DNA of 64,000 nt from Hypoxylon rubiginosum. Taxonomy: Eukaryota; Ascomycota; Sordariomycetes; Xylariales; Hypoxylaceae. The stretch lies in the NCBI GenBank assembly GCA_902806565.1, contig CADCXA010000021.1, positions 558,001 through 622,000 on the forward strand, given 5' to 3'. A program made the position numbers and the translations under genes. Position 1 is the first letter of the stretch, and every line of letters begins with the position of its first letter. The notes under the pieces were generated by a model. It searched no databases, was not told where the DNA came from, and saw only the letters and a list, made by a program, of their open reading frames with translations. This document shows, piece after piece, positions 46,451 to 62,000 of this stretch.

Positions 46451-49400
46451 TAATCCTTTATTATTTTTTTATTAGTTTTTAATAATTATTTATATATTAT
46501 TATTATTTTTTAACTTTTAAAAGATTTTAAGGTATATTATATTATAAATATTATTATTTGATTTTAGTAACTTTAAAATTCCTAGATTTTAAATATTTTA
46601 TACCTTAAATATAATTATATAAAATTAACTATAAATAAAAATTAAAAACTATAAATTAATATTAATAATATTGAAAAATTGTTTTTACGTTTTATTTATA
46701 ATTATTATAAAATAAGTTAAAATTAAAAACTGCCGTTTAAACTATAAAAATAATTAATTATTATTATCCTAAATTAATTTCACCTTAAAAATAATATAAA
46801 TTTTATTGTTAAAATCTTTTTTAAATATTTTTATTTTAATATTATATTTTTTAAGTTAAATTATTACTAGCTGTGTTTTATTATAAAGATTTTTATTTAA
46901 ATTAAAATTATATAAAAGTATAATAAATATATTAACTTTTAAATATAATTTTATTAAAGGTATTTTACTTAGCCGTAAAAATTATATAATTTTTATTAAT
47001 AATTAATAAAAACTCACGTTTTTTATATAAAAATAATTATTTATTAATTAATATAATTTAATATCGTTAAAAATATTTTAAAGTAATTTATTGTTAATTT
47101 TATTAATGGATATATTATATATAAATAAAATAAACTTAATAGTAAAAATAATAAAATTATAATTAATTATATTTAAAAGTACCGAAGAAAATATATAGTT
47201 ATATAAATTTTAACCACGCTTAAACATTTTTACGATATTTAATAATAAAGTTATTTTGTTTTAATTAAAATTATAAAATATTTTATAAAACCATTTTATA
47301 AACCGGATATTATTAATATTTACTTACTTTATTTATATATTTTTTATAAAAATTAATTATTAAAATTAAACTTATATAAATAAATGTTATAAATAAGTAT
47401 CGATAATTTATAAACGTGATTTTTTTTAAACAATAAATAAAATTTACGTAAAATCTTTTTTAAAAAAAGTAAAGATCCCGTTAAATAATAATTTATTTAT
47501 TTTAATATTATATAATATCTTATAAATAGTTTTAAAAATATATTTATATTATATAATTATTTTATTTTAAATAATTAATAATATTTATTAAAAAAGCTTA
47601 ATAATTATTAATTTTTATTTTATAAAATAAATAAAATCTAAATTTAACTAAATAAAAATTCTAAATTGTAAGTAAATAATCCTTTTGTTAAATAGTAAAA
47701 AAACTACGATTTTAAAAGAGGTAATATATAAGATTATTTTCTTTTTTAATTAATAATAATAATAAAAAACCAAATATAAAAAAATCTTTCTTATTTAATA
47801 AAGCTTTAAAAATAAAAATACATATTTAAAAAATTATTTTATATTATTTTTATAATAATATTAAAAATTAAATATTATTAATTATTTAGTTTTAAAAGCA
47901 ATTAATTCTATAAACTTTTTTCCTTACCCTTATTATAATTTAATTTTTTTTTTAAAAGATAATTTTTTTTTATTTGGTTTTAATTATACTTAAAATCTAG
48001 GAGGTTAATTTTAACCTAGTTTCTATTATATATAATATTTTATTTAATAAGATAAAGCTTGTAATTTAAATAAGCGGTTTTAAAAAAAATTAATAAATTA
48101 TAAAAATAAATAATTATTCTTAATAAATTATTATAAAAATACCTTTTAAACTTATTTTAAATATTTAAAAAAATTTAATAATTACTATTAATAATAATAT
48201 ATATAAATATAAGTTTTAATTATTAACTTATAATAAAAATACATGTTTTTTTAAAAAAGTGATTTTAATAATTATTATTTTTTAATAAACCTTAGGTTTT
48301 ATAAATTTACTAAAAATATAATATTAATAACTTTTATATTTATATAAATTAAACTAATTTATAACTTTTAGAATTATTATAAATAACATTTATAAATAAA
48401 ACCTTTTTTTAACCTTTAAATAAATAAAATAAATCTGGTTAATTTTTTTTTTTATATTATATTAATATTTGGTTTATTTTAATTTTAAATATTATTAAAA
48501 ATTATTAAGAAAATCTTAATATAAAATATAACGCCTGTTTTTATGTTATTTATTATAATTAAACTAAATGGTTAATATTAATTAAAACTAATTAACTTTA
48601 TTTATTAACATATTAAAACTTTTAATAATATTATATATTATCTTATTTTTCCTAGGTAAATAAATAATAAAAAGTTAAATAATTAACTTAATATTATAAA
48701 TAAGAAATTTAAATAGTTAATATATAGCTTTAAAAAGTTTTATAAATTAATTTTATAAATATTTATTAATTTTATCTTAATTTTAAAGTTTTTAATTAAA
48801 ATTTTTTAAACTTTTATTAATTTATAAATATATAATAATTTTATTAGTATTTTTATATATATATTTATAAATATATTTTATTACTTTTATTATTATATAG
48901 ATTTTAATATTAATATAAACTTAAAACTTTTAATTTAAATAAAAATTATATAAAACCACTTAATTATTATTATAATTTTATAATTTTAAATAATTACTAG
49001 GGATTTTTACGGTAAATTTTTATTTATAAATAAAATAATTATTAAACTTAATTATAATTTTAATATAAAATAACTTTAAAAACCTTTTAATGTAATTGTT
49101 ATTTAATATATATAAAGTATTTAATTTATTTAATTTATAAAATTTATATATTATATTTAAAAAAACCATTTTTTATAAAATATTATTTAAATTAATATTA
49201 AGCCTGGGAACTTTTATTTAAACTATTTTATTAATAATTTTAAATTATAAATATTATTTATAATTACTTTTTAATAAAAAAACCAAGTAATATATATATA
49301 ATAAACCTTATTTTTAATATTTAATATTTTATATTAATTTTATATAATTATTAAAATATTTATTATACTTAATATTTTTTAATAATATCACTTACTTTTA

Positions 49401-52400
49401 ATTAAAAACTCTTATATTAATATTTAACTAATTACTTATAATTTATTTTAAAAAAAATTTATTTTAAATTTCTAACTAATATAAATTTATTATAAAAATA
49501 ATAAATAATGTTAATTAGTTTTATTTATAAATAATAACTATTAAATTTTAATAATAATAAAATATAAATTTTTTAAAGCTAGTAAATAATATTGGTAAAT
49601 ATATAATATATTTAATAAATAATATATTAATATTTTTAATTAATATAATATTTTTAAAATTATTTTTAAACATTTTTCGGAGATTATTTTGTTTATATTT
49701 TAATTAATTTAAAGCGTTTTAATTTATAATAACTTAAATATTAATTAAATATTATTAAAAAAGTTTTTTAAAAATAAAAAAAAGCAATTCTTATTATTTT
49801 TAACTATAAAAATAATATTAAAAATATTATCTTAAAATTAAATTTATTTTCTTATAATTCCCACTATAAATGGTTATATTTAAATCCTAGTTTATTTTCT
49901 TATTTAACTATATTAAAAGGTAAAAAAATGGTATATATAATAAGTAAAAAACTAAGACGCATATATAAAAATATATAAAAACATCTAAATAATTTTATTT
50001 AACTAAAATAATCTTTTTTTATTATTATTTAGTATTGGATATATTTAAAATAATCCTGGTAATATTATTAGTTATTAAAAGGTTCTTTTATTTTTAATTA
50101 ATATTTTTTTTAATAATAAAATTAAGGTTTATATTTAAAATTACTTAAAATCGCGCTTAATTAATCCTAGCTATTTTTATTTAACATATAATATTTTAAA
50201 ATTATTTTTAGGTGGTAATATATTTATTAATATAAAAGTTTATAATATAAATTTTTTTAAATAACTATATTATAATATTTTAATTTAAATTGTTATTATT
50301 TATAATTATTTAATAATTAAAAATTATTTATAAATTATAAAAATATAATTAAACATATTTAGGTTTTTTATTTTTAACTGTTTTTATTAAGTTAGTTTAA
50401 TAATATAAAACACCTTATATTAAGAAATAATTTAATTTTAAACAGCCTTTAAAAAGATTAATTAATTTATAATATATTAATATAAATATAAACATTAAAT
50501 TATAACGTTAAATATTTTTCTAAAAAAACCTAGTTTTAAGATTAATCCCAGTTAATAATGATTTTAAAAAATCTAGTAACTTATAAGTTTTTATAAATTT
50601 AATATCTTTATTTTTATAATAAAAAATAAAAGTTTTATTTTTATTTAATTTATCTTTTAAACGCTTATTTAATTAATATAAAATATTATATATATTATAT
50701 TATTTATTTATAACCCTAGTATTATAAACTTTAATATTTAAAGAATTATTTTTTAGTATTTAAGTTAAATAATGAATAAAAGGTTTCGGTTATTACTAAT
50801 TAAAAGATTTAGAATATCTTATATTAAAAAAAAATATAAAAGGGTAATTAAAAGGGTAACTTTATTTAATAAAAATAAATAAATCCTTTTAAGGATGTTT
50901 AAAATCGTGAGAGATATTTTAATTTAGCTTTTTTAATGGTAAACGTTATTTTAAAAAATAATATAAACTATAAATATAAAAATATTAACTTGTATAACTA
51001 TTAATATTTATTTTAGAAAAAAACCAAACTTTTTTACATTTTAAATAAATTCTAATAAATATAAAAGAATTCATTTTATATTAATAATAACTAATTAAAA
51101 AATATAATAATAAAATTTATTTTTAAAACTAACTTTTATATTTTTTAATATATTTATATATATATATATATACTTATTTATAATATTTTCTTTTTAATTT
51201 TTTTTTATTACACTTTTTATAAACTAGTTAAAAATAAATATAATATTTAATAAATAGTTATTAAAATTAAAAAAAACATTTATAACTTTTAAAAAACCTA
51301 TTTTTTAAAGATTATTAATTTTTCTTTTTTTAAATAAAAGTAAAGAAAAAGGCTCTTACTTAATAAGCATATTAAAAAAATATAAATTTATATTAAAACC
51401 GCCAGTTAAATTTTTATTAGGTTTTTTTTTTAATAGTTTTTTTTAACCACGTTTATAAGTTAAGGTAAAAAGGTTTTAATTAATAATTTTAAATCCTATA
51501 TAATCCTTTTTTAATAAGTTTTTATATTTAGGTTTTATTAAAATAAAAAACATTTTATTAATAACTATAAGTTTTAATATTATATAATTATTACTTATAA
51601 AAAAGCTTAAAGTTTTAATAATTAATATAATTAACTTATTTATTTTATTTATCTAATTTAATATAAATAAAAACTCTTTTTTAAAATATTAAAAACAATT
51701 TTAATAAACGTTAAATAATAATTAAAACTTATTTTAATAATTAGATATTTATAATTATTTATATTTATTTCTGAAAATATAGTATAAATATATTTTAAAC
51801 TTTAAGGTAGTAAATTAAATAACGTTTTATATAACTTAAAAACTTTTATATATAAGTTAAATTTAAACCTTTTTAAAGTTATAAAGTTCTTATAATAATA
51901 ATAATATTGAAAGTAATGGCTTTTTATAAAGTTTTAGTAAATAAAATAAATAAAGTTTATAATTAAAACTTTAAACTATTTATAACCTTTTAATTACTTA
52001 TAAAACTGATAAATTTTAGTTAATTTTATAAGAAATTAACTATAATATAATAAATCTTTATATTTTTAAACTATATTTTATTAATTTATTATAAATTAAA
52101 CCTTAAAAAGAAAAATATATTAAAAATAAAATAGTTTCTTAGTATATTTTTAGTTTAATAAAACTTATAAATTAATTTTTAAAACCTAAAAATAATAATT
52201 AACTTTAAAAGTGTAATATAATAAATATATAATAAATATTTTAAAATAAACAATTTTAATATTAAAAATATTATAAATAAATTTTTAAAAAGGATTTAAA
52301 AATAACTTATTTATTTTTATTTATATTTATTATAATTAATAAATACCTTTTAATCTTAAAAATTACTAAAAAATATTTTTTAAAATTAATATAAATAATA

Positions 52401-53750
52401 TAATATATAAAAATTATTATTTAAATTTTTTATATTTACTAATAATAACTAAAGAATTTAAAAAAGATTTATTAATTATTAAAAGTTAAATAAGTAATAT
52501 TATAAGAAGAAATTAATTAATAAAAATTACTATTAATTAAGATTATTTATTAATTAAAACTACGTATTAATTAAAATTATTTAAAGTAATTTAATATTAT
52601 ATAAAATTATAAAATTATATAAATTTTAATTAAAATAAATTAATAAAACAAAAGGTAATGTTAATAAGAATTATATAAAATTATTTAAAAGTGTAAAATA
52701 ATAACTATATAATTAAATAATATATTATAAAAAAATTTATAAAAGGATTTATAAAAAAAGATATTAATTAAAACCGTTTAAAGGTAATTAAGATTATAAG
52801 ATAATAATAATAAAACCAAATAATATAAAAAAAGATTTATAAGAGAGATTATTAATTAGGATTATTTTAAATTAAAAGGTATTAATTTATATTATAAAAT
52901 TTAAAATTCTGGTTATAAAGGTTTAAAAACTTTTATTAATTAAATTCTTTTTTATTTAAAGCTTAATTAATAATTAAATATATCATTTTAATGCCTTATT
53001 TTATTAGTTAAATTTTAATTATTTTATTGGATATTCGAATATATACTAAGCATATAATTAGCTATATTAGCCACTATGTAACATATATTTAATTTATCTT
53101 TTTTTAAAACGTAATATCAATATAAATCTTTTATAAAAACCTTAATAATTAATACTATTTAATAAAACATATTTTACATGGCTTTTTAAAGTTAGTTATA
53201 TTATAATTAAAATAAAAGTTAAAGTGTAAAAGTAAAAAAAATACGAAAATACAGGGCGATTTTAAGTATTTAATTAGCTCGTGGATTTGTGGTTTAATTA
53301 ATAAAATAATAAAAACTTGATTTAATAATTATAATAAAAATTTAAATATAATAAATTTTTATTAATAAAACGTTTTAATAAATTTAATATATAAATTTAT
53401 AATATATATAATTTATTTAATTTATTATTCTTATTTTTGTTTTTTTTTAATATTATAATTATATAGTTATAATTAAATAAATAATAAATGTTATTTTAAA
53501 TTATTATTTAATTTTTATTATTATTAAAAAAGTTATTTATATTTAAAAATAAAATTATAAAGTTTTATATATAATAATTATTAAATTAAATTAAATATAT
53601 TTTTAATATAATATAAGTTATTTTAATTTTAATTAACGTTTTTATAAAATAATAAATTTTAATTAAAAAGTTATAATTATTTATTAATTTTTTTAAATTT
53701 ATTATAATTTTAATAATTAAAACTTATAAAAATATTTTCTTATTATTTAA

Positions 53751-53825
53751 AGTTAATTTATTTAAAATTAACTTATTTAAAATTAATTTATTTAAAATTA
53801 ATTTATTTATAGTTAATTTATTATA
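53751..53825. repeat. 15-bp tandem array in the AT-rich block
   Basis: Five units of AATTAATTTATTTAA with one or two changes each start at 53751, 53766, 53781, 53796 and 53811. The 15-bp period would equal five codons if it was ever coding. Confidence 0.8.
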
Positions 53826-55762
53826 TTTATATTTTAAACTTATTATTTTTTTTATAATAAAAATAAAATAATAAATATTATTTATTAATTAAAGTTTAAA
53901 TAAAAAATATAATTATTTATTAATATTATTTTATTAATAAATTTAAATAATTATTATAATATTATAATAAAAAAATATTTAATATTATTTATTAATTAAA
54001 TTTATTAATAGTTATTAAATAATAAAATTTTATAGTTAAATATAATAAATAATTTATTTTTAAAAGTTTTTAAAATATAAAAATTATATTTATTTTTATA
54101 TATTTATAATATATTAATGTTTTTTTTTACCGCTAAATACTAGTAATTATTAATAATAATAATATAAATAATATAAATTATTTTATAGTTAATATTAAAA
54201 GTTATATTAAAATAATCTAAAAAATTAAAATTAAGTAATACTTTTATTTTTAAGTATTTTAAATAATATATATTAAGTTTATATTATAACTATATATATA
54301 AATTATATAAAAATAACTTATAAATTAAATAATATAATTTATTAATATTATTTATTTTTAAATATATAAATATAATATATATAAATTTAAATATATATAA
54401 ATAATAAAAAGTTATATTTATTATAATATAAATAAAATTATAAAAATTTATTTATATAAATTATTTAAATATTTAAATAATAAGTTATTTTAAAACTTAA
54501 AATATTAATTATTTGTTATTTATTTATATATATAAATAAGTTATATAATATATAAATATTTTTTAATATTACTTTAATTTTTCATTTTTTACTTTAATAT
54601 TTATTTTTTATTAATATATTTTTTATTAATATAAAATATAAAATAAATCTAAAAAAAAAATTCATAGTTACCACGTTTTTTAATAATAATAATAATATAT
54701 TTAACTAGATTTAAAAAGTTATTTATATTTTTTATTTTAAATATAATTTATTATATATATTAATTATTTTATATATTATTAATAATAATAAATTTTATTA
54801 TTTACTGTTTTATAAAATTTATATAATTATTACTAGAAATATTTAAAATAATATTAAAAATATATAAAAATTATATTTTCTTTTATTTATTAATATTTTA
54901 AAATAATTTAATTAATATTAAAACTTATTATTTTTATGTTTTTTATAAAAGTTATATAAATATAAATTATATATTTAAATATTATAATTAGTTTTAAATA
55001 TTATATATATATATTTATATTAATTATTTTTATTATAACTAATATATTATATTTAATAAATTTTTTTAAAAACACTAGCTTTTTTTTTATAAAAATATAT
55101 TTAAATAATAAAAAAATATATATATTAATAACTTATTTAATTATATTAACTTTAAATTTAATTTTAATTATAATTATTATATTTTTATATTATAATTAAT
55201 AAAATTAAAAAATAGTTATATTATATTTAAAATTATAAATTTTTAGTTATTAATTAATTAAATATATATATTTTTTATAAAAATTTTATTAAACGTTATT
55301 TATATTTTCTTTTTTAATTATATGTTTTTTTATTAAAGTTTTTATTATATTTAAAATAAAAATTATATTATTATTTATTTAAAGTTAAACTTTAAATAAA
55401 AAAATAAACTTTATTTAATATTATATATTTTTTAGTTATTAATTAAATATTATAATATAAATATTAAAATATATATATTATTTTATAATTATCTTTTTAT
55501 TTAATTCTTTATATTTTAATTAAACTTTTATTTATTTATTTTATTTAAATTTTATTTACTAAAAAAATAATTAAGATATTTAATAATAATACTTTTTATT
55601 AAAAATATTTTATTATTTTTTCTAAATATAAAAGTTTTTATAATAAATAATTTATATAATAAATAATAATAATAAAATAACTTTTTAATTTTAAAATAAA
55701 AACTATTAATATTAAAAAAACTAGTTAAAAATATAACGTTAATAAAGTTTTATAAAATATAA

Positions 55763-55834
55763 ACGAAGTTAAAAAAAAAAATATAAGCAAAGTTAAAAAA
55801 AAAAACATAAATAAAGTTAAAAAAAAAAATATAA
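55763..55834. repeat. 24-bp tandem array with A11 cores
   Basis: Three 24-bp units (55763, 55787, 55811), each AAAGTT or GAAGTT followed by a long A run and ATATAA or CATAA. A fourth degenerates into a poly-A stretch. The period is a multiple of three, and the units translate to Lys-rich residues in one frame. Confidence 0.8.
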
Positions 55835-56002
55835 ATAAAAAAAAAAAAAAAACAATATTAAATATTTAAATAAACGCTTAATTTATTTAATATATATTAA
55901 ATAAATAAAATTTAATAATAATAATAATTTTAAATATTTTTTTTAAAAATATTATTATAAAAAATTAATATTTTTAATATATATTAAATAATTTAAACTT
56001 AT

Positions 56003-56020
56003 TAATAATAATAATAATAA

Positions 56021-56069
<49 letters not shown>
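56003..56069. repeat. (TAA)n/(AAT)n trinucleotide microsatellite
   Basis: About 20 units of AAT broken once by an extra A run, followed by a short C/G-containing word (TCTCGAC) that is rare in this block. Confidence 0.9.
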
Positions 56070-59000
56070 CTCGACTTTTTTTTTTCAGTAATTTAAATAA
56101 TAACTTTTAATTTAATTAAAAGAAAAAAACTAAGTTTAGTTTTTTATATTTAAATATTAAAATTAAATTTATATTATTTTATTTATTTATTAATTTTAAT
56201 TTTATTTTAAAGTTATTTATATTTATATTTAATTTAATAAGTAATAATAAATAAAGTTTAAATTATTATAAAAATTATTTTATTTTAATTATTTTTTATA
56301 TAGTTTTTATTAATATTAAGTTTTTTATTAATATTAAGTTTTTTATTAATATTAATTTTAAAATTAATTATAAAATTATTTTTAAATATATTTATAATAA
56401 TTATATTTATTAAAAGGTTTAATTTTTTTTAATATTTTATTTATAAAAAGTTAAATTTCTTTTAATATATTAAATTAAACACTAAAAAAATATTTAAATA
56501 TAAAATAAATATAAAAAATAAATAAATATAATTTATTTAGTTTTAACTACTTTTTATTAAATAATTATAAAAACTTTTAAAGTATCTTATAAAAAAAAAT
56601 ATTTAATAAAATTATATTTTTAATATTATAATTATATATTAATTATACTAAAAAAAAAATAAATAATATTTTAAAGAAAATTTTATAAAGATTTTTTTTT
56701 AAATATAAAATATTTATAAAATATTATATACTATTTTTATAAAATAACTAATATTTATAATATTAGTTTAATTTTTTTTAAATATAATATAATTATTTTT
56801 AATTATTTATATTAAATAAATTACTAATATTTTAATTTTTATATAAAAAATTAAAACTATTATTATTATCTGTTATTTAAATTTAAATTTATTACTTTTT
56901 TACTTATAATTATTATATATACCTAGCCTTTTTATCTTTTTTTTAAATAATAAAACTAATATTATATTATATTTAAAAATCTATAACTTAGTAATTAAAA
57001 TTAATTTAATCTTTTTATTATATAAAATAAAAAAAGATAAAACATTATATAAAATTTTTAATAATATCTTTTAATTACCAGTAAAATATAATTATTTTAA
57101 CTATATAATTATATTTTTATTTATTATAATATAATAAATTAAATATATTAATAATTTAAATAACTTTTTTTTCCTTAATAAATAAAACCTTTAAAATATT
57201 TTTAATTTCTTTAAAAAGTAATATCTTTTTTATGATAATATTTATAAAATTAATAGGAATAATATTTAGTAAAAAAAAAAATTTTATTTATAATTATTTA
57301 TAGTTTTAAAGCTGGTTATAAAGTTATTACTAGATATTTTTAATATAAAACTGCCAAGTATTTTTAATATTTAATTATTATTATTTATATTATTTAATAT
57401 TATAATTTTAATTTTATTTAATCCGAAGTTTTTATTTATATTTATCTTAAAATTATTTTTTTAATGTTTAATTTAAAGTTATAAAAAAGGAAGTTAATAA
57501 ATAATTATAACGTTTATATAAATAAAAATAATTATAATAAAAAATTTAAATAAAAAATCCTTTTATTTTCTATTATATAAAACTTTTAAAATAATATTTA
57601 AAAATCTAATAAAAAGCTTTAAAATTATAATTATTATTATTATAATTTAATAATTATAACTTTATTTATTTTTTTACTTAAAAAAATTAAACTGTTAAAA
57701 TAATTTATTTATTATAAAATTAAAAGTATATTTTTCGTATTTATTAATTATAAATCCCAGTTTTTTAGTAGTTTAAACTTTTTATTTCTTTTTTAAATTA
57801 ATTAAAATGTTAAAAATATAAATGGTTTTAATTATAAAATTATAAATTATTAATATAAAATAAAAAATAACGTAATTATTATTTTTTTTATATTAAAAAT
57901 TATTAAAATTTATATAATAAATTAAAACCAAGTTTATTAACTTATAATAATTTAAAAAAGCTTTTATTATATAATTAAATTTTTTTTTCATAGTATAAAT
58001 AAATATTTAAAAGCTTTTAATTTTATATATTATTTAATTATATTAAATATTATTAAATCTAATTTTTTATAATATTTAAATATATTTAAACTTAAAATAT
58101 TTAAACCTATAATATTTTTATAATATAACAACTTGTTATAATCTAATAATTATTTTTTATAGATTATTATTTTACCTTAAAAAAATATTATAATTAATTA
58201 AAAAAATATTAATTTTATTAAACTTAATAAAAAGATTAAAATTAATATTAAAAAATAATATTAAAACGGTATTATTATTATTATAAATTTTATAATTTTT
58301 AAAAAGTTTCTTATTAATTTATTATAATAATTTTATTAAAATAGATTTTTAATTATTAAATATTTTAATAACTATATTTTATTTTAATTACTAAAAATTA
58401 ATTATAAATAAAATAAAATTAAAAATTAAAAAAAAATAATATAAAAATATATAAAAATAAATTTAATTAACTTAATAATAAAAAAATTAGTAAAATTATA
58501 AATAATTATAATTTAAATTAATTAACTTTTATAATACCTAGTTAATAAAATATTAATATTAAATAAATTAGTTTATTAAAAATTTTAATATTTATATTAT
58601 TATATATATATAAACTAAGGTTTTATATATTTTTTTATAAAACTTTATAAAAATAATTTTTTTTTATTTATTTTAATTTTTTTTATAACTTTTTTTTTAA
58701 AGATTATAATAATAAAATATTTAATAAAAAAAGTTAAAATATATTATTATTAAAACTAGTTTTAATTTTTAATTATAATTATAAAAAATATAAATATTTA
58801 TATTGTTTTTTTTAGTTTAAACGTTGTTATAAATTATTTTTTTATAGTTGTTTTTAATTATCGCTTTTTTATAATTTTAAAGTTATATTATTTAAAAGTG
58901 GTATATTTTTTTTTTAACTTAAAAAAGTGCTTTAAAAAGGTAGCTTATTAATTATAATAATAAGGTTTTAATTAATTAATTTTACAATAAATATAATTTA

Positions 59001-62000
59001 ATTTAACTTATTTTTAGTTTTTATACCCAGGTTATATTCTTTTTTAATTTATAGTAAAATTAATTTAAAATATTTTAAACTAAAAAATTATAATAATATA
59101 AAAAAAAAATTGTTTTATAAAAAAGGTTTTTATTAGTAAATATATTAAAATGTGTTTTTTTTTTTAATTTTATTATAATTATATTTTATTAATTATTTTT
59201 ATTAGGTTTTTATTTTAATAAAAATATTAATATTTAAAAATAAGGCTTAAAATAAATATATTTATTAAAAGTTAATTAATTAAAATATTTAACGGTATTT
59301 ATAATTATAAAATTTATATATTATTTATATAGTTAGTATTTTTTTAATTATAACGTAACTTTTTTTTATAAAAATATAATAAAACGGTTTTATAAAAAAG
59401 TATTTAAATAAAATAATTAGAAATAAATATTAAGTAAAAAGTTTATTTATATAGTTATATAAACTTTTTAATAAAATATTTTACTAAAATTATAAAAAGT
59501 TAATTATTAAAAAAAACTCTTTAAAATATATAAAAATATATCCTTTTTTTAAATATTAATTACTTTTTAGTTTTTTTAATAAAATATATAATAATTATTT
59601 TTATTATATTAAAAGTTATAACTATTTTTTTAAAGATATTATATATAGCTAGTTATAAATAAAAAATAATTATAATTTTTTTTTTAAAAAAAACCTAATT
59701 ATTAATAATTTTTTTTTATTATAATATATAAAAAAGTAAGATTTATAGATTTTACTAAAAGTTTAATATAATATTAATTAGTTTTATAAAATAACTGTAA
59801 AAAAAAAAGGAATATAATATATAAAAAAATTATATATAGAAATATATTTTATATAAATTATAAAAATGGTTAATAATAAATAATAATATAAAAAATATAA
59901 AAAATAAAAGAAAAACTTTATTATATTTATTATAAGTAAATTATTAATTATATAACTTATAATATTATAATCTTTTTTATAATTTATATTTATTAATATT
60001 TTTTTTATTAATAATTTTAAAATTTTATTATAACTTATTAAATATAAAAACTTTAAATATTTATTTTTTAATTTTTTTATAATCTTTTTTAATAACCTTT
60101 TTTATTTTCTTATTATTTCTTTTAAATTAAAATTTATTAATCTTTTTATTATTATTAAAATTAATATTAAACCTTTTTAGTTTAAATATTTATATATTTT
60201 TTATAAAATTACTTAGTTTTTAGTACTTTTTTTTATTTTAAATAAAAAGCTTTAATTTTTTTTTTATATAAATACCTTAAAGTGGTAATTTTTTTAAGTT
60301 TTTTAAAATATATTAATTTTCTATAAAAATATTTATAATTAAAAATAAGTTAATTTAATTATATTATAACTTATATAATTATAATATATTAATATATTTA
60401 AAAGTATTATAAAATAATATAAAGTTATTAATTATTATTTTAATTTTATAAAATTTAAAAACGTTTTTTTTATTATTTTTATTTACCATTTTAAGTTTAT
60501 AATTAATAATAATTTTTAATATTTTATATATATCCTTATTAAATTAAAAAAGTATTTAAATATAAATAAAAAAAAAGTTTTTTAAACTTTTTATATTACG
60601 TTAATTTAATACCTTTTAAATAAAAAATGTTATTTTAATTAAAAAAAAAACTTTTTATTTATATATTATTTTATATAAATTAAATTTTTTCTTTTTAACT
60701 AAAATATAATTAACTTATAATATTAAATTTAATAATAGTTTTTAAAGTTTTTTACCACTATTAATATATTTTTTAAATATAAATATAATTAATTTATATT
60801 TTATTTTAATTTATTTTTATATTTAAAAAAAATAAATAAAGTTAATTTATTAAATAATATTAAACTTTTTATAAATAATATTAACTATTTTTTTATTTTT
60901 AAACTTACTGTTAAACTTAATTATAATTAAATTATTATATTAATAAATAATATTTTTTATTATAAACTTTTTAATGTTTTTTAAGTTTATATTTTTTAAT
61001 TTAATAGTTTTAATAAGGTTTATTAATTATTTTTAAACTTTTATAATTTTAATTATACCGTTATAATTAAATATATATTAGATATTTAATATTTAATAAA
61101 TAAATATAATTATAAAAAATATATATTTTATAAAATTAAATAACTTTTTACTGTTTATTTTTTAATATTAAAAGTATAAATTAAACATTTTTATTATATA
61201 TTTATATATTTTTTTCTAATAATAAAAAATAATAATTTAATTATATATTAATTTAAACTTTTAATAATTATATAAAATATATATTTTTTAAATAATTTGG
61301 TTTTTTTAATTAATTATATTAATTATTTTATAAGTTATATAGTTTTTTTTAAGGTTATAAAAAAATACTTTTTAAAAAACCAAATACTTTAAAACTTTAA
61401 TTTTAAAATAATTAAAAGTGGTTTTAATTAAAAAGTTATTAATATTTTTAAATTTTTTAAAAGTTTTAAATACTATTAAAAAATTCGTAATTTTATAAAA
61501 TTTATTATTTTATTTTTTTAAAAAGGTAAAAATGTAATTAGGATTTTATTTTTATAAAATTATTATTAAAATAAGCTTCGTTATTATAATATTAAATTAC
61601 GTATTAATAAATTTATTTAAGTTACTTTTTTAATAGTTGTTTTTTTAATTAAATAATTTATTTAGTTTTTTAAAAAAAGTGTTAATAATAATATTTTTTT
61701 TTCCGGGTAAATATTTAATTTTAAAATTAAATAACTTAATAAAAACTATTTATTATAATAAAATAACTTTAAGTAAACTTATAAAATTATTATTAAATTA
61801 TAAAATTAATATTTTTATATTTATTTTTAATAAAAAACGTATTTTATATATATAATTATAAAATTTTTAAAAAACCTTTATAATTATAAAATATTTAAGT
61901 TTTATAATATTATAATTTAGCTCGATATTTTTTTAGGCTTTTAATTTATATTTAATAAACTTAAAAATTTTTTAATTATTAAATTAATTAAATATAACTC

